DNA from: Flavobacterium sp. ZT3R18
GTDB taxonomy: Bacteria > Bacteroidota > Bacteroidia > Flavobacteriales > Flavobacteriaceae
Length of the DNA: 40,520 nucleotides
NCBI RefSeq assembly: GCF_007097385.1
Contig: NZ_VJZS01000031.1
Coordinates: 1 to 40,520, forward strand
Direction: 5' to 3'
Positions 25,932 through 33,581 of the stretch are shown here, piece after piece. A model generated the notes under the pieces. The model did no database searches and was not told the DNA's origin. It saw only the letters and a program-made list of their open reading frames with translations. Both the position numbers and the translations under genes were made by a program. Each line of letters begins with the position of its first letter. Positions within the stretch are counted from its first letter, which is position 1.

Positions 25932-28667
25932 ATGGCAAAAGGTGTAAAAAGAATAAAATGGACAGGGAAAGGAAAAGTTATAGGAAACTTATCTATTCCT
26001 AACAAAAAAGTAGTTATTTCTCCAGATCAAGATGTTTTTTTTGAGGTAGATTTATGGCATGATGGAACAACTGAAACAGACAAAAAAGAGAGTTTAACTT
26101 GGATGTTGCAAGACCGTAAAAAGAAAATCATTATTTCACAAAAAACACTGCCTGCAAGTACACCAAAAAAAATTAGTATACCTAAAGCCTTATGTGGTCC
26201 ATTTGAATATTACGTAGAGGCAAGTCTCTCTGGAAATAGAAATACATCCAAAGATACGGGCTTGATTGTAAGCGGCTATTGTGAACCCAAGATAACAACT
26301 AGTAAATGGTGTACTACCAACGATGGAGACGATGTGAGTAAAAGTCATGTCTTTTCATATGGAGAAGCTGTTTATTTGAGTGTAAATTCCGAAGGATTAA
26401 ACGGTCATAAAAATTTAATTGTAGATGTTTTTAGACATGAGAATCTAAAAACAGATCCGTTAATTTTTACCTACACCAGCGTAGATGTTATAGATGGCGA
26501 AATCAATCTTGCCATGTTGAATACTTTTTCTTGGTATGGAAAAATAAAAGGGATCAAAGAGGATGAAGAATTTTATGTAAAGATAAAAGACCCCTCAACA
26601 AGTAGTTATATTGTAGATAGCAAGCACAATACAGAACTTGCTCAATTTTTGAAAATAAAGAAAAAAATTGTGTCTCGTGTGGTCAAGCCGCCTACAAATT
26701 TAACACCCTTAAAAGTTGGCAAACCAGATGAAAAAGCCGAAAGATATGAACCCTGCAAGTTTGAAACTATTGCGATAGACAAAACTATTGTTTTTGATAA
26801 AGGGAAAAAATTACAAAAAGTAATACACCTGAAAGAAGCTATTACCAAAACTATTTTTTTTGATATTGACAGTTCAATTATAAATTCTGAAGGTAACACT
26901 AGTATCAGTAATGTTTTGCAGTTTTTGTTAGAGCATGAGCATTCTACCATTACTATTGATGGGTATGCTTGTGTGATTGGGAAAGAAAATTACAACAATA
27001 TACTATCACAAAAACGAAGTGATGCCGTAAAAAAAATGTTCATCAATGGAGGTTTAGAGGCTCAGAGAATCATCTCAAAAGGACATGGCGAGATCAATGC
27101 AACCGATGATAAAATGGGTCGCGACAATATAAAATACAAAGACAAAAGAGAATATATAGATGCACGAAGAGTCGATATTTCTTTTGTTTTTAATGGACAT
27201 GATGCACAAACCATAGTTTACGAAACCATTGCGCCAAGCCATAATAAAAATGTAACCATAGATATAACGGAATATCAAAATAAAGCCTGTTTTAGAGAAA
27301 AAGACAAGCACAAAAAGAAGATAATGGTAAGTTCTCCTGAGTATGATAAACCATTAAAAAAGGAGGTAGTTTCTTTAGCCTTTCCTGTGCATTCGAGTTT
27401 GTCAATATTGAATCCTGCTCCAATGCAATATATATGGCCAAAATGGAATTTAACCAAAATTGCTGGTGTAGAAAAAAGCATTGATTCGGCAACGAGTTAC
27501 TCTATTCATGTTCATTCTTGTAGGTATTTTTCGAATGACAAGAATGCAACTGTAATTGTAAAGGCGTATCCTGATATAAAATGGACATTAGAATTTTCTT
27601 TTAATTTCTCTAATCCTGTAGCCTATACACATGGAAATTTACCAGAATATGGTAAAAAAATATCTGATGAGGAATCAAAATATCAAGCCAAACTAAGTGA
27701 AGCGGACAGAGCTAAAAGACAACAAGATTTACAAAAGGTAAAGGAAATAACCCGCGAGATGAGAGGTGCGCAATCTAAAGCTGTGTCTGTTGGAAAAGAA
27801 AATGCTCGATTACAAAATAGTCCAGAAATGCTCTCTAAATTTGGACTAAAATTAAGTGCCGAATGGGACGAGGGAAAGGGGAATTCGGAATTTGGAATTG
27901 AGTTTGCAAAAAAACTGCGAAAAGTTCTAGACGTATTTATAAAGTACAAAGAAATGGCAGATAAAGTAAAAGATACTTTAGGAGGTGATGCAAAAGGAAA
28001 AGCTTTATCTAAAACGCCCTTTATGTTCGAGATACAATCTCCATCACTTAATGCAAATATTAGTTGGTATCTAGAGAAAGGAGTAGGGATATATGAGTCG
28101 CAAGTTGCGACCGTAGGCACTCTAAATTTTAAGGCAGATCCATTGATGGGAGCTAATTTTATTGTGGACTTATTAGCTTTAGGAAGCCGCATGCATCCAG
28201 CAGTAGCTGCTATGGTTACTGGAATAAAGATAGGATTGAGTGCTTTGCATGGTGGAATGACTTTTGAAGCTACATTTTTTGGTAATTTTAGTTTTGACTT
28301 TAAGGCTTTGGAATTCAACAGTCTTACAGGTGTTAAAGGTGGAAATCTTGATTTAGGGGCTAAAGTAGGCATTAAAATAAATTTAAAAATAAATTTTGAA
28401 GTTAAATCCCAAGTATGGGGTACAGAGGTAGTAGTTGAATTAATAGCTAATGCTATGCTCGATGCTTATTTTGTGGCTAAAATAGTAATTGACTCTGATG
28501 CAAAAGGTGTGTTTGCAAAACCAGAACTTGGTTTTTCAGGTTTAATAATTAAGTTGGAAGCGGAGATAGTGGTTAATAGATATAAAAGAACACTAAAACT
28601 AGGTAATGACAAAGAACCTTTTTTAAAATCAGATATCGTAAAATTTGATCCCATATACATAATCTAA
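25932..28667 (+). CDS. Large OmpA-domain putative effector with unknown C-terminal toxin region
   Basis: The protein has 911 residues and no signal peptide. Residues about 1-290 are beta-rich and Ig-like. Residues about 305-420 form an OmpA-like peptidoglycan-binding domain (IFFDIDSSIINSEGNTSISN; ITIDGYACVIGKENYNNILS; LSQKRSDAVKKMF; ARRVDISFVF). After a linker there is a charged helical segment (about 575-625), then a Gly- and Ala-rich hydrophobic stretch (about 738-790: FIVDLLALGSRMHPAVAAMV, IKIGLSALHGG) and amphipathic beta strands to the end. The C-terminus could be membrane-active, but I recognise no toxin family. Position after DUF4280 and before three tandem lipoproteins strongly suggests a secreted antibacterial effector with immunity genes. 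Confidence 0.75.
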   Translation: MAKGVKRIKWTGKGKVIGNLSIPNKKVVISPDQDVFFEVDLWHDGTTETDKKESLTWMLQDRKKKIIISQKTLPASTPKKISIPKALCGPFEYYVEASLSGNRNTSKDTGLIVSGYCEPKITTSKWCTTNDGDDVSKSHVFSYGEAVYLSVNSEGLNGHKNLIVDVFRHENLKTDPLIFTYTSVDVIDGEINLAMLNTFSWYGKIKGIKEDEEFYVKIKDPSTSSYIVDSKHNTELAQFLKIKKKIVSRVVKPPTNLTPLKVGKPDEKAERYEPCKFETIAIDKTIVFDKGKKLQKVIHLKEAITKTIFFDIDSSIINSEGNTSISNVLQFLLEHEHSTITIDGYACVIGKENYNNILSQKRSDAVKKMFINGGLEAQRIISKGHGEINATDDKMGRDNIKYKDKREYIDARRVDISFVFNGHDAQTIVYETIAPSHNKNVTIDITEYQNKACFREKDKHKKKIMVSSPEYDKPLKKEVVSLAFPVHSSLSILNPAPMQYIWPKWNLTKIAGVEKSIDSATSYSIHVHSCRYFSNDKNATVIVKAYPDIKWTLEFSFNFSNPVAYTHGNLPEYGKKISDEESKYQAKLSEADRAKRQQDLQKVKEITREMRGAQSKAVSVGKENARLQNSPEMLSKFGLKLSAEWDEGKGNSEFGIEFAKKLRKVLDVFIKYKEMADKVKDTLGGDAKGKALSKTPFMFEIQSPSLNANISWYLEKGVGIYESQVATVGTLNFKADPLMGANFIVDLLALGSRMHPAVAAMVTGIKIGLSALHGGMTFEATFFGNFSFDFKALEFNSLTGVKGGNLDLGAKVGIKINLKINFEVKSQVWGTEVVVELIANAMLDAYFVAKIVIDSDAKGVFAKPELGFSGLIIKLEAEIVVNRYKRTLKLGNDKEPFLKSDIVKFDPIYII

Positions 28668-28679
28668 TACAGAAAAAAA

Positions 28680-29765
28680 ATGAAATTATCAATTATATCA
28701 CTTTGTTTATTTACTCTGTTTTCTTGCCACTCTAATTTATCACAGGAAACCAAAGAAAAAATAAAAGAAAAAGAAACTTTTTGGAAAGTAAGAACTCAAA
28801 CAATTTACAAAAATAAAAACACTATGGAATATCCTATAAAAAAAGATGCCTCACTAACAGAACAAAGAACGAATAGAATTTATTTAAGAAGTAATCATTG
28901 TCAATTTGAAGTTTTTGTAGATGATGTTTTATTGTATAAAATGATGGGAGAATCTACTAAAAATGGAGGTGGGATTAATGGAGATCAAGATATCAATCAA
29001 TTGTTACTAACAAGCGGAACCCACGAAATAAAAGTGCGTTTGTATCCGCAGTATGGTAAGTCAGTTTTTGGAGAAGGGGGCGGTATGGGATTAACATTTT
29101 CTTATTTTAAAAACAGGGATTTAAGTACAATGGAGTACAATTTAGGGATGCGAGGAGCAGATGGTATAGATCTGAACCAATCTAATGAGCAATGGGTTAG
29201 TGATAAAGGAGAAGTTGGTACCTCAGATTATATTGAAGCGCATTATGAACCCAAAACACCACTCCCTCTGAAAGGATTGCCAGTTTATGAATGGCGAAGT
29301 ACGTTTGATTCGCAAGTGAATTTTGATAAGGTTGGCTGGAGAAATTCTTTAAACCTTAAAAAAGAGCAAGATGATGAAAAAAAAGACATTAGAACTGAGT
29401 TGTTAAAAGAGTATCAAAAAATTCATGAAATGATTGCTAAAAAAGATATTACAAGCTATTTTGCATTAATTAAAGAAAGTGAAGAACTTGTTACTTCGTC
29501 TTTACATTATAGAGAAAACGAAAAGGAAATAAGATATGATGATTTTACAAAATTATTAAAAAATGATGATTATGAAGTAGAGCCTCTTTTTGAAGAAACC
29601 TTTCAACTAGAATACCAAGGCTATGGTAAACTTGTAATGTTTTTAAATAAAGCTGATGGAGAAGGAATTATTAGACTTAAAAACAAAAAAAATCCTAATG
29701 AAAACGTTTACTTAGATTTTCGTTTTCAAAGAAAAGGAAAAGGAGGAAAATTAACTGTAATCTAA
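28680..29765 (+). CDS. Lipoprotein, putative immunity protein 1
   Basis: The protein has 361 residues. Signal peptide with lipobox LFSC (Cys at residue 16), then a helical N-terminal stretch rich in Glu and Lys (SQETKEKIKEKETFWKVRTQ). Residues about 60-140 are beta-rich (IYLRSNHCQFEVFVDDVLLY; LLLTSGTHEIKVRLYPQYG). The C-terminal part is helical with the conserved end FEETFQLEYQGYGKLVMFLN. It starts 13 bases after the effector gene. Two closely similar genes follow. A periplasm-facing lipoprotein fits immunity to an effector delivered to the periplasm, but the pairing is inferred from position. Confidence 0.8.
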   Translation: MKLSIISLCLFTLFSCHSNLSQETKEKIKEKETFWKVRTQTIYKNKNTMEYPIKKDASLTEQRTNRIYLRSNHCQFEVFVDDVLLYKMMGESTKNGGGINGDQDINQLLLTSGTHEIKVRLYPQYGKSVFGEGGGMGLTFSYFKNRDLSTMEYNLGMRGADGIDLNQSNEQWVSDKGEVGTSDYIEAHYEPKTPLPLKGLPVYEWRSTFDSQVNFDKVGWRNSLNLKKEQDDEKKDIRTELLKEYQKIHEMIAKKDITSYFALIKESEELVTSSLHYRENEKEIRYDDFTKLLKNDDYEVEPLFEETFQLEYQGYGKLVMFLNKADGEGIIRLKNKKNPNENVYLDFRFQRKGKGGKLTVI

Positions 29766-29768
29766 AGA

Positions 29769-30854
29769 ATGAAAATAATAGTTGTAGTATTATGTTTATT
29801 TGCTTTGTTTTCTTGTCAATCTAATTTATCACAGGAAACAAAAGAAAAAATAGAAGAAAAAGAAACTTTTTGGAAAGAAAGAACTCAAACAATTTACAAA
29901 AATAAAAATACTAAGGAATATCCCCTAAAAAAAGATACTTCACTAACAGAACAAAGAACAAATAGAATTTATTTAAGAAGCAACAACTGCCAGTTTGAAG
30001 CTTTTGTAGACGATGTTTTATTGTATAAAAAAATGGGAGAATCTACAAAAAAAGGAGGAGGAGTTAGCACTAACTTCGACATTAATCAATTGTTACTTAC
30101 AAGTGGAACTCACGAAATAAAAATTCGTATGTATCCTAAATATAATGAACCCGTTTTTGGTGAAGGAGGCTATGTGGGATTAACTTTCTCTTATTTTAAA
30201 AATAGAGATTTACAGACCAAAGAATATAATTTAAATATGAATGGTGCAAGTGGAATGGATTTAGATCAATCTACTGAACAATGGGTTGATGATAAAGGAG
30301 AATTAGGTAATGCAGATTATGTTGAAGCTCATTATGAACCTAAAAAACCTCTTCCATTAAAAGGCTTACCTATTTATGAATGGCGAAGTACTTTTGATGC
30401 TCAGGTAAATTTTGATAAAATTGGATGGAGAAATTCTGTTAATTTAAAAAAAGAACAAGATGATGAGAAAAAAGACATCAGGACTGAACTGCTAAAAGAA
30501 TATCAAAAAATTCATGAAATAATATCAAAAAAAGATGTTACAGGATATCTTTCTTTAATAAGAGAAAGAGAAGAACTTGTTATGGCAACACTTCATTATA
30601 GAGAAAATGAAAAAGAGCTAAGAAGCAACGAATTTGTAAAAATAATAAAGGATAATGATTATGAATTAGAGCCTCTTTTTGAAGAAACCTTTCAACTAGA
30701 ATACCAAGGCTATGGTAAACTTGTAATGTTTTTAAATAAAGCAAATGGAGAAGGAATTATTAGACTTAAAAACAAAAAAAATCCTGATGAAAACGTTTAC
30801 TTAGATTTTCGTTTTCAAAGAAAAGGAAAAGGAGAAAAATTAACTGTAATCTAA
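29769..30854 (+). CDS. Lipoprotein, putative immunity protein 2
   Basis: The protein has 361 residues and is nearly collinear with copy 1 throughout, with many identical blocks (for example EYQKIHE, FEETFQLEYQGYGKLVMFLN, VYLDFRFQRKGKG). The lipobox is LFSC. The junctions before and after this gene are the same short sequence (ACTGTAATCTAAAGAATGAAA), with only 3 bases between stop and start, so the gene arose by tandem duplication. Differences are concentrated around residues 95-165 and 260-295, which may reflect recognition of effector variants. Confidence 0.8.
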   Translation: MKIIVVVLCLFALFSCQSNLSQETKEKIEEKETFWKERTQTIYKNKNTKEYPLKKDTSLTEQRTNRIYLRSNNCQFEAFVDDVLLYKKMGESTKKGGGVSTNFDINQLLLTSGTHEIKIRMYPKYNEPVFGEGGYVGLTFSYFKNRDLQTKEYNLNMNGASGMDLDQSTEQWVDDKGELGNADYVEAHYEPKKPLPLKGLPIYEWRSTFDAQVNFDKIGWRNSVNLKKEQDDEKKDIRTELLKEYQKIHEIISKKDVTGYLSLIREREELVMATLHYRENEKELRSNEFVKIIKDNDYELEPLFEETFQLEYQGYGKLVMFLNKANGEGIIRLKNKKNPDENVYLDFRFQRKGKGEKLTVI

Positions 30855-30857
30855 AGA

Positions 30858-31880
30858 ATGAAAATAACAGTTGCAGTATTATGTTTATTTGCTTTGTTTT
30901 CTTGTCAATCTAATTTATCACAGGAAACAAAAGAAAAAATAAAGGAAAAAGAATCTTTTTGGAAAGCAAGATCCGAAGCAATAAATAATAGTAAAACAGA
31001 TTTGGAATATCCTATAAAAAAAGACACAACAATAACAGAACAAAGAAGATATCAACTTTACTTAACAAGTATGGATTGTAGTTTTGAAATATTCATTGAC
31101 GATGTTTTTTTAACTAAATTTATTGAAAATGGAACGACAAAAAGAGGAGGATATACGGGAAATATAGATTTAAATCATCTTCTGTTAACTAGCGGAACAC
31201 ATGAAATAAAAGTTTTGATGTATCCAAAATATGGAAAAAAAATTTTTGATACAAAAGGTATTCTTAATATAAAATTATATTATTATTTAAAAAATAATTT
31301 TAAAGAAAATTTTTACACTACCCAACTTAATGCTAATAATGGAATTGAACTTAGTCAAAGTAGTGAGCAGTGGATGGATAAATGGGATCAACAAAGTCAG
31401 GTTGGTTATGATGGTAGTTATGTTTCTAAAAAACCTTCGCAACTAAAAGGGTTAGCTGTTTACGAATGGCGCACCACTTTTGAAGCTGATGTTCCTTTTA
31501 ATTTTGCAAGTTGGCTTAACTCGGTAAATCTTGAAAAAGAGAAGGTCACTGATAAAAAAGACATTAGAAAAGAGGTCGTAGCTGAATATGTAAAAATACA
31601 TAAAATTCTTTCAAATAAAAGTTCCGATGAATACCTATCTATTGTTGGAGAAAGAGAAAATATATTTAAATCTTGCTTGTTCTACGATAAAAATGAAAAA
31701 ACATTGCAACGAATAGAATTTGATGAATTAATGAAAAACGATGATTATGTATTAGAACCTTTATATGAAGAAACTTTTCAATTAGAATTTCAATCTTATG
31801 GCAAACTTGTTAATATTTTTAATAAAGCTGATGGAGAGTCTATTGCAGATGCTATGATAGGTAAAATTTACCTATCATAG
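30858..31880 (+). CDS. Lipoprotein, putative immunity protein 3, C-terminus truncated
   Basis: The protein has 340 residues as read. The N-terminus is almost identical to copy 2 (LFALFSCQSNLSQETKEKIK), while the middle is more diverged (about residues 85-200). Similarity to copies 1 and 2 continues to FNKADGES near residue 329 and then stops. The last about 11 residues (IADAMIGKIYLS) are encoded by a 31-bp palindrome at 31851-31881 instead of the family's VYLDFRFQRKGKG ending. The gene has therefore lost its 3' end at the cargo boundary. It may still fold, but the final beta strands are missing. Confidence 0.75.
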   Translation: MKITVAVLCLFALFSCQSNLSQETKEKIKEKESFWKARSEAINNSKTDLEYPIKKDTTITEQRRYQLYLTSMDCSFEIFIDDVFLTKFIENGTTKRGGYTGNIDLNHLLLTSGTHEIKVLMYPKYGKKIFDTKGILNIKLYYYLKNNFKENFYTTQLNANNGIELSQSSEQWMDKWDQQSQVGYDGSYVSKKPSQLKGLAVYEWRTTFEADVPFNFASWLNSVNLEKEKVTDKKDIRKEVVAEYVKIHKILSNKSSDEYLSIVGERENIFKSCLFYDKNEKTLQRIEFDELMKNDDYVLEPLYEETFQLEFQSYGKLVNIFNKADGESIADAMIGKIYLS

Positions 31881-31881
31881 C
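31851..31881. repeat. Perfect palindrome P1 at the right edge of the cargo
   Basis: Arms GCTATGATAGGTAAA (31851-31865) and TTTACCTATCATAGC (31867-31881) are perfectly complementary around a single base. It cuts the third lipoprotein gene and stands at the start of an 81-base repeat unit. Confidence 0.9.
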
Positions 31882-31956
31882 GAAAACATTTTTTTCTTGA
31901 TTAACTTAGCATCTGACTGAACAATGAACTTGAAAATGTGTGGATGTGGATTCCAG
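31876..31956 (+). repeat. Primase-leader repeat, vestigial copy
   Basis: These 81 bases are nearly the same as 31990-32070, including the shared stretches CTTGATTAACTT and ATGAACTTGAAAA. The copy contains a decayed version of the primase start (GTGGATTCCAG in place of ATGGATTTCAG) followed at once by a stop codon. It was thus once the front of a primase gene. Confidence 0.85.
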
Positions 31957-31965
31957 GCCATAAAA

Positions 31966-31994
31966 CTATCATGGACATAATATGTCCATGATAG
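31966..31994. repeat. Palindrome P2 before the primase gene
   Basis: Arms CTATCATGGACAT (31966-31978) and ATGTCCATGATAG (31982-31994) are perfectly complementary around AAT. The inner 19 bases are identical to P3 at 17636-17654. Confidence 0.9.
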
Positions 31995-32070
31995 CAAAAC
32001 CATTTTTTCTTGATTAACTTCGTAGTTGACTGAATAATGAACTTGAAAAATGTGTGAATATGGATTTCAG
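31990..32070 (+). repeat. Primase-leader repeat, functional copy
   Basis: This 81-base unit includes the end of palindrome P2, the leader and the first codons of the primase gene. Its vestigial copy is at 31876-31956. Confidence 0.85.
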
Positions 32071-32959
32071 AAAAGAAAGGCTCTCAACTGAGGAAGCCAA
32101 AAAAATTGACATGACCAATTATCTGTCTCAATTAGGATACAATCCTGTTAAAATTATAAATGTAGATTATTGGTATTGTTCACCTTTGAGGGATGAACAC
32201 GAACCCTCTTTTAAAGTCAACCGAAAGCTTAATTTATGGTTTGACCACGGTTTAGGTAAAGGAGGTAACATAATTGATTTTGGCATATTGTATCATGGCT
32301 GTACCGTTAGTGAATTGTTACAAAAGCTCAGTACTAATTTTTCTCTTCAACAGCCAACTTTTTTGCATTCAAATAAAAGTATCGCTACAGAAAATAAAAT
32401 CAAAATACTAGGGGATTTCCCGCTTACTTCTCCAGCACTTTTAAGATACCTCGAACAAAGAAAAATACCCATTGAAATTGCCGAAAAATTTTGCAAGGAA
32501 GTTCGTTATGAACTCAATAACAAAACCTATTTTGGGATTGGATTTAAAAATGATTCAGGTGGCTACGAAATTCGTAATCCGTATTTCAAAACTAGCAGCT
32601 CGCCAAAAGACATTACCATCATAGATAATGGTTGTGAAGAAGCTCTAATTTTTGAAGGTTTTATAGACTTTCTATCCTTTAAAGCTACAACCAAAAACCT
32701 TCCCGAAAACGGTCAGGATTTTGTTGTTTTAAATTCAGTTTCATTCTTTGAAAGAGCACGCCCATTTATGGAAAATCACAAACATATTCGGCTTTATCTT
32801 GACAGGGATACAACAGGAATAAATTGTACTCAGCGTGCACTTTCAATGAGTCCCCAATACAAAGACGAAAGTACCCTTTACAAAAACCACAACGATTTTA
32901 ACGACTGGATTATGAATCCTTCAAAAGCTCCCAAAAAACATTTAAGGCGCAAATTATAG
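32060..32959 (+). CDS. CHC2 zinc-finger/Toprim primase of the element
   Basis: The protein has 299 residues from ATG 32060; a GTG two codons earlier (32054) is also possible. The N-terminal zinc-binding region resembles the DnaG-type CHC2 fold (YWYCSPLRDEHEPSFKVNRK, then LWFDHGLGKGGNIIDF at about residues 55-75). The C-terminal part has a Toprim-like core (EALIFEGFIDFLSF, then RLYLDRDTTGINC). Such short primases accompany mobilizable elements in Bacteroidetes and prime replication of the transferred strand. The protein stands between the palindrome region and the oriT/mobilization genes. Motif matching is partial for the first zinc ligands, but the overall type is clear. Confidence 0.88.
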   Translation: MDFRKERLSTEEAKKIDMTNYLSQLGYNPVKIINVDYWYCSPLRDEHEPSFKVNRKLNLWFDHGLGKGGNIIDFGILYHGCTVSELLQKLSTNFSLQQPTFLHSNKSIATENKIKILGDFPLTSPALLRYLEQRKIPIEIAEKFCKEVRYELNNKTYFGIGFKNDSGGYEIRNPYFKTSSSPKDITIIDNGCEEALIFEGFIDFLSFKATTKNLPENGQDFVVLNSVSFFERARPFMENHKHIRLYLDRDTTGINCTQRALSMSPQYKDESTLYKNHNDFNDWIMNPSKAPKKHLRRKL

Positions 32960-33076
32960 AAATCACCCACAACTTATTTACGATTTTTGATGACTGCTAC
33001 CTTTTTGGTAGTCTCTGAAAGATTGGAAGTATTGAAGATGTTAAAAAAGCTAAAAGAATGCAACGTTCCTGCACTC

Positions 33077-33139
33077 AGCAAGATGTATGGTTGTTAAACA
33101 ACCAGATCTTGCTGCCCCACACTCGGAACTCGTGGGCAG
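33077..33139. other. Candidate origin of transfer (oriT)
   Basis: Two adjacent inverted repeats lie just before the mobilization genes. The first is AGCAAGAT...ATCTTGCT (33077-33084 and 33106-33113), enclosing GGTTGT/ACAACC. The second is CTGCCCCAC...GTGGGCAG (33112-33120 and 33132-33139) with one bulge. Position 50-110 bases upstream of the MobC-like gene and the nested hairpins fit an oriT. The nick site is not identified. Confidence 0.6.
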
Positions 33140-33185
33140 TGACATTGAAAGGATAAAAAGAGTTAGAAAACAATGAAAATGAGAG

Positions 33186-33581
33186 ATGATGAAAAGAGAA
33201 AATTCAAACAAGACACGCATAATAGGACTGCGACTGACGCCCGAGGAATATGCAAAAATTGAGAAAAAGTGTAAAGCCAGCACTTGCCGTAAGCTAAGCG
33301 ACTATGTTCGTAAGCATCTATTCGACAAACCCATTACTACGACTTACAGAAATCAGTCATTGGACGATTTTATGGAAGAAACAATAGTGCTTCGCAAAGA
33401 GTTAAACGCCATAGGAAATAATCTGAATCAGGCAGTTAAAAAACTACATACTCTGCAACAAATTCCTGAATTCAGGGATTGGATTATACGCTACGAACTG
33501 GAGAAAAAAATCTTTAAAAATAAGATAGATGAGATTGAAAAACATATCTTTAAAATCACGAACAAATGGTTGCAATCATAA
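33186..33581 (+). CDS. MobC-like mobilization accessory protein
   Basis: The protein has 131 residues. The N-terminal part is a ribbon-helix-helix-like region (TRIIGLRLTPEEYAKIEKKC, then KLSDYVRKHLFDKP), and the middle LRKELNAIGNNLNQAVKKLH (about residues 70-90) is the hallmark of MobC/relaxosome proteins ('iGnNlNQ'). It would bind oriT and assist the relaxase. The gene overlaps the relaxase gene by 16 bases, showing translational coupling. Length and motifs match the family. Confidence 0.9.
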   Translation: MMKRENSNKTRIIGLRLTPEEYAKIEKKCKASTCRKLSDYVRKHLFDKPITTTYRNQSLDDFMEETIVLRKELNAIGNNLNQAVKKLHTLQQIPEFRDWIIRYELEKKIFKNKIDEIEKHIFKITNKWLQS

